A DNA stretch of 5,695 nt from Comamonadaceae bacterium (GTDB taxonomy: Bacteria > Pseudomonadota > Gammaproteobacteria > Burkholderiales > Burkholderiaceae_C). Shown in pieces: positions 1 through 5,297 of this stretch. The stretch lies in contig JAIXXW010000160.1 of the NCBI GenBank assembly GCA_027490555.1, forward strand, positions 1 through 5,695, written 5' to 3'. The position numbers and the translations under genes were made by a program. Positions within the stretch are counted from its first letter, which is position 1. Each line of letters starts with the position of its first letter. The notes under the pieces were generated by a model. That model was given only the letters and a program-made list of their open reading frames with translations, did not search any database and was not told where the DNA came from.

Positions 1-164
1 GCCAGGGTTTGCACCACCTTGTTGTGCATGGTGCCGCCAAACAGGGGGTGCGGATGGGCGATGACCGCTGTGCCGCGCACAGCGCCATCGGCTGGCAAGT
101 CCAGCAGGGCTTCCAGCGCGCCGGCCTCGCCTGGCAAGCTCAGTGTCTGGGTCGCCTGGTTCAT
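1..164 (-). CDS. Alpha/beta hydrolase (COG2945-like), N-terminal part only
   Basis: Only the first 54 codons are in the window; the gene continues past the left edge. The protein starts MNQATQTLSLPGEAGALEA, and around residues 33-53 it reads through V-I-A-H-P-H-P-L-F-G-G-T-M-H-N-K-V-V. The HPHPxFGGTMxNKVV block is characteristic of a family of small predicted alpha/beta-fold hydrolases, where it follows the first core strand near the oxyanion region. The nucleophile and the rest of the catalytic triad lie outside the window, so substrate and activity cannot be judged. The ATG overlaps the TGA of the upstream ferredoxin gene by one base (TGATG), which fixes the start and suggests translational coupling. 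It appears to be the last visible gene of the hemJ-led operon. Confidence 0.85.
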   Translation of the reverse strand, partial: MNQATQTLSLPGEAGALEALLDLPADGAVRGTAVIAHPHPLFGGTMHNKVVQTL

Positions 165-508
165 CAGCGTCCCAGGTGTTCGGGGGTCACCAGGCGTTCG
201 ACCACCTGGCCATTTTTCAGATGCGATTCAACGATCTCGTCAATGTCGGCAGTGTCCACATAGGAATACCAGACGCCCTCGGGGTAGACCACCGCGACAG
301 GCCCCCCGGCGCAGCGGTCCAGGCAGCCTGCCTTGTTGACACGGACCTGGCCGGGCCCGGCCAGGCCATGGGCTTTGACTTGCGCTTTGCAGTGGTCAAA
401 AGCCGCTTGCGCGTTGTGCTGGGCACAGCAGGCTTCGTTGTTTTTGCGCTCATTGAGGCAAAAAAAGATGTGCCGCTTGAAATAAGGACGGGTTTCGGTG
501 GAGTTCAT
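164..508 (-). CDS. Thioredoxin-fold (2Fe-2S) ferredoxin
   Basis: This 114-aa soluble protein is expected to carry one [2Fe-2S] cluster and transfer electrons in the cytoplasm; no partner can be named from the sequence. Likely cluster ligands are C17 (in FFCLNER), C28 or C27 (in NNEACC), C62 and C66 (in KAGCLDRC). This C-x10-C...C-x3-C spacing resembles the thioredoxin-like ferredoxins (COG3411, related to Aquifex-type [2Fe-2S] ferredoxin). The following GGPVAVVYPEGVWYS stretch is also typical of the family. The length is normal for a stand-alone member and the protein is complete. It lies 31 nt after the VanZ-family gene and overlaps the next hydrolase gene by one base. TAAAAT sits 6 nt before the ATG, so the gene may also have its own promoter. 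The physiological role of the family is poorly known. Confidence 0.92.
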   Translation of the reverse strand: MNSTETRPYFKRHIFFCLNERKNNEACCAQHNAQAAFDHCKAQVKAHGLAGPGQVRVNKAGCLDRCAGGPVAVVYPEGVWYSYVDTADIDEIVESHLKNGQVVERLVTPEHLGR

Positions 509-514
509 CCGCCA

Positions 515-520
515 ATTTTA
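515..520 (-). promoter_or_regulatory. Candidate -10 element of the ferredoxin gene (leaderless start)
   Basis: The minus strand reads TAAAAT (5 of 6 match to TATAAT) followed by TGGCGG and then the ATG. Transcription would begin at or next to the A of the start codon, giving an mRNA with no leader. The -35 region (about 538-543, GTGAAC) is poor and overlaps the stop codon of the preceding gene. No Shine-Dalgarno sequence is properly spaced; GGCGG directly abuts the ATG. The element would let the ferredoxin and hydrolase be expressed apart from hemJ. Based on pattern only. Confidence 0.4.
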
Positions 521-539
521 GGGCCGTGCAGCTTGCCGT

Positions 540-1652
540 TCACACCCCTGCGCGAGGCGCAGGCTGCGCCAGGGACAATCTGCGCACCAGGTAAGCCAGC
601 AAGGCATAGGGCCACAACCAGCCCAGCCACTGGATCAGGCCGTGAAAGCGGATGAAGCGCCCCTGCTCCCAGGTCTGCAAGGTCAGCGGGAAATAGGCAT
701 CGGCCGATGCCGTGTTGAGCAAACTCAGCTGCAACACCACGCTCGCCAAGGCCAGCACCCAGCACAGCCGCGCCGACGTGAAAGACAAGGCCAGCGCCAA
801 CACCAGGGCGACCGCCAGGCCTTGGAGCACCTCGGGGCTGACCCAGCCCCAGGCGTGCACTGGCCCGTACGTCAAGGCGGCCGACAGCGCGCTGGCCATC
901 AAACCCAACGACAAGCACACGGCCGCCAGCACCCAGCGCTGAGATCTGCGCTGCACCACGCCATAAGCTAGCAAGCAGGGCAACAACATCCCCAGCGCCA
1001 CGCACAGCGTTTCGGTCATCGGCAGCATGGGCTGCAGCTCCACATCCCGCACCGGCCAGCGCTCCAGCCAGGGCGTGTCCTGCAGGATCTGAACCCAGGT
1101 GGTCTCCAGCCGCTCCAGCACCTGCCCCAGGCCAAAGGGCACCGGGGCCGGAAACAGCAAGGCCAAGGGCCAGACCGCCAACAAAGCCAGTGCCCCGCTG
1201 GCTTCGTGGCCAAACCAGCGCTCCCTGAAACGGCTCCAGCGGCCCATCAGACCCACCCAGGCCAGGCCCCGCGCCACAACGGCGCCCATCCAGGCGCCGG
1301 CCACGTTCAAGGCCATGTCCACATTGGAGGGCACGCGCACCGGCAAAAACATCTGCAGCGACTCGAGCGAGGCCGACAGCGCCAGGGCAAACAGGGTGGC
1401 CACCCCGATGGCCGGCCAATGGGGACGGGTGCGGTGCAAAGCGAGCGCCAGCAAAAAGCCCAATGGGGCGTAGCCCAGCACATTCGACAGCACATCAAAA
1501 CCGGTCCAGTAACGAGGCCAGGGCGCCGTCAGGAAGGACCAGGACACCACCCCCTGAAAGCGCCAGTTCTCAAAAGGGTAGAGGCTGGCGTAGACGATCA
1601 GGACGGCATAAATGCAGAACAGGGGCCAGGCCGCAGATGAGCGCTGTGTCAT
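540..1652 (-). CDS. VanZ-family polytopic membrane protein
   Basis: This 370-aa protein is an integral inner-membrane protein with roughly ten hydrophobic segments (about residues 10-25, 55-73, 80-98, 115-135, 152-170, 214-234, 239-260, 275-292, 296-313 and 340-356; estimated by eye). The N-terminal third resembles the VanZ domain: YASLYPFENW at 21-30, FDVLSNVLGYAPLGFLLA at 52-69, then SLESLQMFLPVRVPSNVD at 95-112 and LNVAGAWMGA. VanZ itself gives teicoplanin resistance in enterococci, but the biochemical role of such proteobacterial proteins is unknown and resistance should not be inferred. The C-terminal 240 residues are a further membrane region ending in a conserved-looking segment around ADAYFPLTLQTWEQGRF. 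The start is supported by GAGG (1658-1661) five bases before the ATG. It follows hemJ by 24 nt, so co-transcription is likely. Confidence 0.88.
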   Translation of the reverse strand: MTQRSSAAWPLFCIYAVLIVYASLYPFENWRFQGVVSWSFLTAPWPRYWTGFDVLSNVLGYAPLGFLLALALHRTRPHWPAIGVATLFALALSASLESLQMFLPVRVPSNVDMALNVAGAWMGAVVARGLAWVGLMGRWSRFRERWFGHEASGALALLAVWPLALLFPAPVPFGLGQVLERLETTWVQILQDTPWLERWPVRDVELQPMLPMTETLCVALGMLLPCLLAYGVVQRRSQRWVLAAVCLSLGLMASALSAALTYGPVHAWGWVSPEVLQGLAVALVLALALSFTSARLCWVLALASVVLQLSLLNTASADAYFPLTLQTWEQGRFIRFHGLIQWLGWLWPYALLAYLVRRLSLAQPAPRAGV

Positions 1653-1657
1653 GCTGG

Positions 1658-1661
1658 CCTC
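1658..1661 (-). promoter_or_regulatory. Ribosome binding site of the VanZ-family gene
   Basis: GAGG lies 5 nt before the ATG at 1652, in the 24-nt gap after hemJ. It is one of the few recognisable Shine-Dalgarno sequences in this window and supports the chosen start. Confidence 0.55.
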
Positions 1662-1676
1662 ATCGCACGCTGGCCC

Positions 1677-2105
1677 TCAAAAGGGTTTGACCACCACCAA
1701 AATGACCGCAACGATCATCATGATCACCGGGACTTCGTTGAACCAGCGAAACCAGACATGGCTGCGCTGCATCTGACCTTGCTCAAACTTGCGCAGCAAA
1801 GCGCCGCAACTGTGGTGGTAGCCCAGCAAGGCCACAACGATCAGCAGCTTGGCATGCATCCAGCCCTGCCCCCCGCCCAAACCGATGCCGTAGCCCAGCC
1901 ACAACCACAGGCCCAAGGCCAGGGCCGGCACGGCCAAAATCGTCATGAAACGGTACAGCTTGCGCGCCATCAGCAACAGGCGCTCACGCTCTGCCACCGA
2001 GTCACTGGGCACCATTGCCAAGTTGACATAAATGCGCGGCAGGTAAAACAAGCCAGCAAACCAGCTGGCGATGAACACGATGTGAAAGGCTTTGATCCAG
2101 AGCAT
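1677..2105 (-). CDS. hemJ: Protoporphyrinogen IX oxidase HemJ
   Basis: HemJ oxidises protoporphyrinogen IX to protoporphyrin IX, the penultimate step of heme synthesis, in the inner membrane. This 142-aa protein has the full family length and about four transmembrane helices. Family signatures visible are the N-terminal MLWIKAFHIVF with H8, SWFAGLFYLPRIYVNLA at 14-30, GWMHAKLL at 81-88 (H84, K86), GYHHSCG at 95-101, and the C-terminal block RSHVWFRWFNEVPV at 114-127 ending in VVVKPF. Conserved His and Lys residues in the family are proposed to bind heme. The start at MLWIKAFH matches the family. It leads a minus-strand run with the VanZ-family gene and the ferredoxin, and is divergent from hemB, which makes an earlier precursor of the same pathway. 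No Shine-Dalgarno sequence is seen; a -10-like TACACT lies 6 nt before the ATG. Confidence 0.93.
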   Translation of the reverse strand: MLWIKAFHIVFIASWFAGLFYLPRIYVNLAMVPSDSVAERERLLLMARKLYRFMTILAVPALALGLWLWLGYGIGLGGGQGWMHAKLLIVVALLGYHHSCGALLRKFEQGQMQRSHVWFRWFNEVPVIMMIVAVILVVVKPF

Positions 2106-2126
2106 GGGTCAAGTGTAGCCAGACCC
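2106..2126. repeat. Inverted repeat directly before hemJ
   Basis: GGGTC (2106-2110) and GACCC (2122-2126) form a perfect 5-bp inverted repeat with an 11-nt spacer, ending at the base before the hemJ start codon. It encloses the candidate -10 hexamer. It could be an operator, or a hairpin in any longer transcript entering hemJ from upstream. A 5-bp repeat in GC-rich DNA may also be chance. Confidence 0.35.
2112..2117 (-). promoter_or_regulatory. Candidate -10 element of hemJ (leaderless start)
   Basis: The minus strand reads TACACT (4 of 6 to TATAAT), then TGACCC, then the hemJ ATG. A transcript from here would start at the initiation codon. No convincing -35 hexamer was found at 16-19 nt upstream, so a regulator or an alternative sigma factor might be needed, or the call may be wrong. 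The hexamer sits inside the spacer of an inverted repeat (GGGTC-N11-GACCC, 2106-2126). Confidence 0.3.
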
Positions 2127-2157
2127 AGCCGTCGGCATGTCCGAAGACCGATCAGGC

Positions 2158-2186
2158 AAAAAAACCCCCGACCAGCGGCCGGGGGG
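2158..2186 (-). terminator. Intrinsic (Rho-independent) terminator of the intergenic small RNA
   Basis: On the minus strand CCCCCG (2185-2180) pairs with CGGGGG (2170-2165). The stem extends inward by one G-U pair (2179 with 2171) and CC:GG, with a GCU triloop (2176-2174), giving nine base pairs. It is followed at once by seven T (2164-2158). The inner G-U pair would be an A-C mismatch on the plus strand, and no T-run follows on that side, so it acts on minus-strand transcription. It ends 52 nt before hemJ, so it terminates something that begins inside the hemJ-hemB gap. Confidence 0.87.
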
Positions 2187-2259
2187 AGGAATCCTCGCCA
2201 CAGTCAAGCGGCAAGGAACCCGCTCAGGGAGGAAAAGCGGGAGGCAGCAAGCTGCCCGT
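2158..2259 (-). ncRNA. Candidate small RNA with four hairpins and CCUCCC (anti-Shine-Dalgarno) motifs
   Basis: Reading the minus strand from about 2259, four hairpins follow almost without gaps. H1 (2256-2243) is GGCAG/CTGCC closed by a CUUG tetraloop. H2 (2241-2219) is CCCGCT/AGCGGG with an 11-nt loop, UUUCCUCCCUG. H3 (2217-2192) is an 8-bp stem including UCCUUGCC/GGCGAGGA with one G-U pair and a 10-nt loop. H4 (2186-2158) is the terminator. CCUCCC occurs at 2244-2239, 2232-2227 and 2189-2184; the middle copy is entirely in the H2 loop. The G-U pairs and the CUUG loop only work on the minus strand. No plausible protein is encoded. The start is inferred from the promoter and is uncertain by several bases. 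Loops resembling the 3' end of 16S rRNA suggest base-pairing with ribosome binding sites of target mRNAs. Betaproteobacterial small RNAs with such motifs have been described, including, from memory, the Rfam family 'Betaproteobacteria toxic small RNA', but membership is not verified. The alternative is a terminated leader controlling hemJ. Confidence 0.7.
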
Positions 2260-2264
2260 GGATG

Positions 2265-2319
2265 AATTTATCAAATATCAAAACCTATAACAAGGGAGAT
2301 TTGCTGTTTTATTTTGTTT
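2265..2319 (-). promoter_or_regulatory. Candidate promoter with UP-like region for the small RNA
   Basis: On the minus strand TTGTTA (2293-2288), a 17-nt spacer and TAAATT (2270-2265) each match four of six consensus bases. A start near 2259 would be just before the first hairpin. Upstream, about -40 to -60 (2299-2319), the minus strand is a series of A-tracts (AAACAAAATAAAA...AAA), the place and composition expected of an UP element. This AT-rich block stands out sharply from the surrounding GC-rich DNA. A highly expressed, mostly constitutive promoter is inferred. Confidence 0.5.
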
Positions 2320-2393
2320 TTGACAGTTAGAAATGCGAAGGTCTCGAGCACCCTCGCCTTGTTACCTGCGCGACCGAACCCGCCGATCCGGTT

Positions 2394-2421
2394 TTGCATC
2401 CGCAGGGAGTTCAGGCACAAT
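2394..2421 (+). promoter_or_regulatory. Candidate hemB promoter (leaderless start)
   Basis: TTGCAT (2394-2399, four of six) and CACAAT (2416-2421, four of six) are separated by 16 nt. Seven bases (TTTCGAC) then separate the -10 from the hemB ATG at 2429, so the predicted start of transcription is at or within a base of the initiation codon. No Shine-Dalgarno sequence lies in the usual window; the nearest purine run is about 15 nt or more upstream. This supports a leaderless hemB mRNA. Confidence 0.5.
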
Positions 2422-2428
2422 TTTCGAC

Positions 2429-3433
2429 ATGAACCCCGTCGCCCCCTTCCCTTCCAGCCGCCCACGCCGCCTGCGACGTGATGAATTCACCCGCAACCTG
2501 GTGCGCGAACACCGGGTCACGGCGCACGACCTGATCTACCCGGTCTTCGTCCTGGATGGGCAGAACCAGCGCCAGCAGGTCGGCTCCATGCCCGGCGTGG
2601 AACGCCTGAGTCTGGACCTGCTGCTGCCGGTGGCCGAAGACTGCGTGCGACTCGGCATCCCCGTCATGGCCCTGTTCCCGGTGATCGACGCCAGCCTGAA
2701 AAACCCCACAGGCAGCGAAGCCATGAACCCGTACGGCCTGGTGCCCCGCGTGGTGCGCGCGCTGAAAAAGAACTTCCCGGAACTGGGCGTGATGACCGAT
2801 GTGGCCTTGGACCCTTTCACCAGCCATGGCCAGGACGGGCTGCTCGACGACACCGGCTACATCCTGAACGACGAAACCACCGCCGTGCTGGTGCAGCAGG
2901 CCCTGACCCAGGCCGAAGCAGGCGTGGACATGGTGGCGCCCAGCGACATGATGGACGGGCGCATCGGCGCGATCCGCCAGGCCCTTGAAGCGCGCAGCCT
3001 GATCCACACCCGCATCATGGCCTACAGCGCCAAATACGCCAGCGCCTTCTACGGGCCCTTCCGCGACGCGGTGGGCTCGGCGGGCAACCTGGGCAAGAGC
3101 AACAAAAAGGTCTACCAGATGGACCCCGGCAACACCGACGAAGCCCTGCGCGAAGTCGGCATGGACCTGGCCGAAGGCGCCGACATGGTCATGGTCAAGC
3201 CCGGCATGCCCTACCTGGACATCGTGCGGCGCGTGAAAGACGAGTTCAAGGTGCCCACCTTTGCCTACCAGGTGTCGGGCGAGTACGCCATGCTCAAGGC
3301 CGCCGCGCAAAACGGCTGGCTCGACCATGACCTGGTCATGATGGAAAGCCTGCTGGCCTTCAAGCGGGCCGGTGCCGATGGCGTGCTGACCTACTTTGCC
3401 CGCGACGCGGCCCGTTTGATCCGCCAAGGCTGA
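2429..3433 (+). CDS. hemB: Delta-aminolevulinic acid dehydratase (porphobilinogen synthase), Mg-type
   Basis: HemB condenses two 5-aminolevulinate molecules into porphobilinogen, the first shared tetrapyrrole step, in the cytoplasm. The protein is 334 aa, normal for the family. Active-site lysines are K202 in MAYSAKYASAFYGP and K257 in DMVMVKPGMPYLD, the latter forming the Schiff base. In the metal region (124-137, DVALDPFTSHGQDG) the three zinc cysteines of the E. coli type are replaced by A126, D128 and D136. This matches the Pseudomonas-type, magnesium-dependent, zinc-independent enzymes. The reading frame is open back to an ATG at 2333, but homologues begin like MNPVAPFPSSRPRRLRRDEF, and a promoter-like -10 lies just before 2429, so I use that start. 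It is divergent from hemJ and only 8 nt ahead of the CorA-like gene, probably co-transcribed with it. Confidence 0.97.
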   Translation: MNPVAPFPSSRPRRLRRDEFTRNLVREHRVTAHDLIYPVFVLDGQNQRQQVGSMPGVERLSLDLLLPVAEDCVRLGIPVMALFPVIDASLKNPTGSEAMNPYGLVPRVVRALKKNFPELGVMTDVALDPFTSHGQDGLLDDTGYILNDETTAVLVQQALTQAEAGVDMVAPSDMMDGRIGAIRQALEARSLIHTRIMAYSAKYASAFYGPFRDAVGSAGNLGKSNKKVYQMDPGNTDEALREVGMDLAEGADMVMVKPGMPYLDIVRRVKDEFKVPTFAYQVSGEYAMLKAAAQNGWLDHDLVMMESLLAFKRAGADGVLTYFARDAARLIRQG

Positions 3434-3441
3434 GTCCCGCC

Positions 3442-4566
3442 ATGCGGGTTTTCAGCATCTCGGGCACGCAGGTTCAGGCCGCGACAACGCTGCCCGAGCG
3501 GCTGCCCGATCAAGGCTTTGTCTGGATCGCCTGTTCGCGCGAGGTCTTCCAGACCGAGCTGGATGGGGTGCAAAAGACGCTGGAACAACTCACCGGACGC
3601 ACGCTGGTGGACCTGCACGTGTCGGACCTGCTGAACGCCCAGCTGCCCTCCCGGTTTGACTACAGCTCGCACTACGACCTGATGGTGTTTCGCCGGCTGG
3701 CGCAGCGCACCGACAGCGCAGCGCCCGCCACAGGCAAGGGCCTGGCGCGCCAAGGGGGCCAGCGCCCCGGGCCGCCGGTTTTGCAGCGCATCGACACCAG
3801 CCCCGTGGGCTTTGCGGTGTTTGACCGCGTGCTGCTGAGCGTGCACCCGGCTGACTGCGCCGTGCGCGAAGCCTATGCCAGCCGCCTGCTGGCCAGCACA
3901 CAGGACCAGGAGGCGGCCGACCTGCGCTCGACCGGCGCACGGGGTGTGCCGCAAAACCCGGCCGACATGATGCTGCGCATCGTCAGCCAGATGGTCGACG
4001 GTTACCTGGACCTGCGGCGCGAGCTCAGCCGCCAGCTCGACCACTGGCAAGCCGAATTGATCAACCCCCGCTCCCGCTTCAACCGCTGGGATGCCTTGCT
4101 GCAAGCCCGGTTGGCCTTGCACCAGCTGGAAGCCCTGTGCGAAGACCAGCGCACAGCCGTGCAAAGCTGGACCGAATCGCTGGACGCCTGGGGCGTCGAT
4201 CCGAACAGCGTGGCCGAGGGTGAGCACGAGCTGCTGAAAATCCGCAGCCGGGATGTGCTCGAGCACATCGAACGGGTGGTGCAACACGTGCGCCGCCTGG
4301 AGCACAACACCGAAACGGCGGTCCAGATGCACTTCAATGCCCAGGGCAGCCGCACCAACGACATCATGCGCACCCTGACGGCGCTGACCGCCATCTTCCT
4401 GCCTTTGAACCTGATCGCAGCCGTGTTTGGCATGAACTTCGAGTTCATGCCCTGGCTGCACACCGCCAGCGCCTTTTGGTGGACGCTGGGCGGCATGGCC
4501 GCCATTGCCATCACCCTGGGCCTGGTGTTCTGGCGCAAGCGCTACCTGGCCCGCCTGGGCGATTGA
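3442..4566 (+). CDS. CorA-family magnesium transporter
   Basis: CorA proteins are pentameric inner-membrane channels that import Mg2+ (some carry Co2+, Ni2+ or Zn2+). This 374-aa protein has the family layout: a large cytoplasmic alpha/beta N-domain, a long charged helical stretch (about 195-310), then two C-terminal transmembrane helices (about 312-330 and 343-364). The signature FGMN is at 329-332 at the end of the first helix, preceded by FLPLNLIAAV. The loop reads MNFEFMPWLH, so the MPEL motif of classical CorA is altered at its third and fourth positions. The basic tail RKRYLARLGD fits a cytoplasmic end. A Gly/Pro/Gln-rich segment near 90-115 looks like a flexible insert in the N-domain. 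It starts 8 nt after the hemB stop with no clear Shine-Dalgarno sequence, suggesting coupled translation. Whether it transports Mg2+ or another divalent ion cannot be decided here. Confidence 0.92.
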   Translation: MRVFSISGTQVQAATTLPERLPDQGFVWIACSREVFQTELDGVQKTLEQLTGRTLVDLHVSDLLNAQLPSRFDYSSHYDLMVFRRLAQRTDSAAPATGKGLARQGGQRPGPPVLQRIDTSPVGFAVFDRVLLSVHPADCAVREAYASRLLASTQDQEAADLRSTGARGVPQNPADMMLRIVSQMVDGYLDLRRELSRQLDHWQAELINPRSRFNRWDALLQARLALHQLEALCEDQRTAVQSWTESLDAWGVDPNSVAEGEHELLKIRSRDVLEHIERVVQHVRRLEHNTETAVQMHFNAQGSRTNDIMRTLTALTAIFLPLNLIAAVFGMNFEFMPWLHTASAFWWTLGGMAAIAITLGLVFWRKRYLARLGD

Positions 4567-4575
4567 CCGATCCGC

Positions 4576-5265
4576 TCAAGCCAGGTGTTGCCCCAAGAAC
4601 GCCAGCGTGCGCTCACGCGCCAACTGGGCCGAAGGCGCATGCCACGAACCGCGCTGATCGCAATTGAAACCATGGTGCGCTGCATAGGTGTGCACCGCCA
4701 CCTCGGGGTGCGCCTTCTTGAAAGCCTCCACGGTGTCCATGGGAATCCAGCTGTCCTGTTCGGCAAAGTGGGCCAGCACAGGCACGCGGGGCTGGCGGGC
4801 GACTTCGGCCTCCGAGGTCACACCCCCGCCGTAGTACGGCACCGCCGCGCTCAGGCCCGACAAGGTGCAGGCCGCGCGCCAGGTCAGCAAGCCACCCCAG
4901 CAATAGCCCACCACGCCCACCTTGCCGCCTGAGGCTTGGGCTGCATGGTCGACGGCGGCCTGAATGTCCTGCAGCACGCCAGGCGCGGGCAAAGCCTCCA
5001 CCGCCGTTTTGTAGCCAAAACCCTCGCCCATGTCGGCCTCGGTGTAGCCCAGCTCCACCCCGGGCTTGACCCGGTGGAATGTGGCCGGGGCCACAGCCAG
5101 ATAACCCGCAGCGGCATAGCCGTCGGCCACCGCCCGGATGTGGCTGTTGACCCCAAAAATCTCCTGAATCACCACCACCGCGCCCTTGGGGGTGCCGGCA
5201 GGGCGGGCTTCGTAGGCAGGCACCCGCGTGCCATCGGCGGCTTTCAACTCGATCACATTTCCCAT
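4576..5265 (-). CDS. Dienelactone hydrolase family protein (carboxymethylenebutenolidase-like)
   Basis: Members hydrolyse lactones or esters; the founding enzyme opens dienelactone to maleylacetate in chlorocatechol breakdown, but most genomic homologues have unknown substrates. The 229-aa protein is an alpha/beta hydrolase of family length. The nucleophile is C122 in GYCWGG, the acid is D171 in EQDSWIP, and the base is H198 in AAHHGFNCD. E35 in QEIFGVN matches the glutamate that controls the catalytic Cys. These positions are close to those of the characterised Pseudomonas enzyme. An ATG four codons upstream (5277) is possible, but MGNVIELKAADG is preceded by GGAG at good spacing and fits family starts better. 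It converges on the corA-like gene with a 9-nt gap and follows the isomerase-like gene by 32 nt, probably in one transcript. No signal peptide is seen, so it is cytoplasmic. Confidence 0.9.
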   Translation of the reverse strand: MGNVIELKAADGTRVPAYEARPAGTPKGAVVVIQEIFGVNSHIRAVADGYAAAGYLAVAPATFHRVKPGVELGYTEADMGEGFGYKTAVEALPAPGVLQDIQAAVDHAAQASGGKVGVVGYCWGGLLTWRAACTLSGLSAAVPYYGGGVTSEAEVARQPRVPVLAHFAEQDSWIPMDTVEAFKKAHPEVAVHTYAAHHGFNCDQRGSWHAPSAQLARERTLAFLGQHLA

Positions 5266-5271
5266 GAGGTT

Positions 5272-5275
5272 CTCC
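5272..5275 (-). promoter_or_regulatory. Ribosome binding site deciding the dienelactone hydrolase start
   Basis: GGAG followed by AACCTC and ATG (5265) gives a 6-nt spacer. This favours the internal ATG over the one at 5277, which overlaps the Shine-Dalgarno sequence itself and has only a weak purine run before it. Confidence 0.6.
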
Positions 5276-5297
5276 ATTCTTGGCTCAAAAACACAGG

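Noticed and set aside
505..1419. 304-aa open frame on the minus strand in another frame of the VanZ-family gene
   Set aside because: Gly/Ala/Arg-rich composition typical of an out-of-frame reading of GC-rich coding DNA; the VanZ-family protein in the other frame has clear domains and membrane segments.
2192..2256. Plus-strand RNA with GGA-containing loops (CsrA-sponge type)
   Set aside because: The loop CAGGGAGGAAA is suggestive, but on the plus strand two stem pairs become A-C mismatches, the terminator has no T-run and the CUUG tetraloop is lost.
2286..2291. TATAAC on the plus strand as a -10 for hemB
   Set aside because: The -35 position holds only a poor match, and a closer promoter-like pair exists at 2394-2421. 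A second, longer hemB transcript is possible but unsupported.
2320..2325. Perfect TTGACA on the plus strand as a hemB -35
   Set aside because: No acceptable -10 occurs 15-19 nt downstream (the region reads CTCGAG). The A-tracts here are better explained as the UP region of the minus-strand RNA promoter.
2333..2428. Extended hemB start at the ATG at 2333, adding 32 residues
   Set aside because: The extra segment is Arg/Ser-rich and unlike HemB N-termini, while the protein from 2429 matches the family start and has a promoter-like -10 just before it.
2411..3427. 338-aa open frame antisense to hemB
   Set aside because: Rich in His, Gly, Val and Gln with no recognisable domain; it mirrors the codon bias of hemB on the other strand.
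3391..4461. 356-aa open frame antisense to the CorA-like gene
   Set aside because: The same kind of His/Gln/Gly-rich antisense shadow; the plus-strand frame has the GMN motif and the expected membrane helices.
4567..4575. Bidirectional terminator between the convergent corA-like and dienelactone hydrolase genes
   Set aside because: The gap is only 9 nt, and I see no hairpin with a T-run in or around it.
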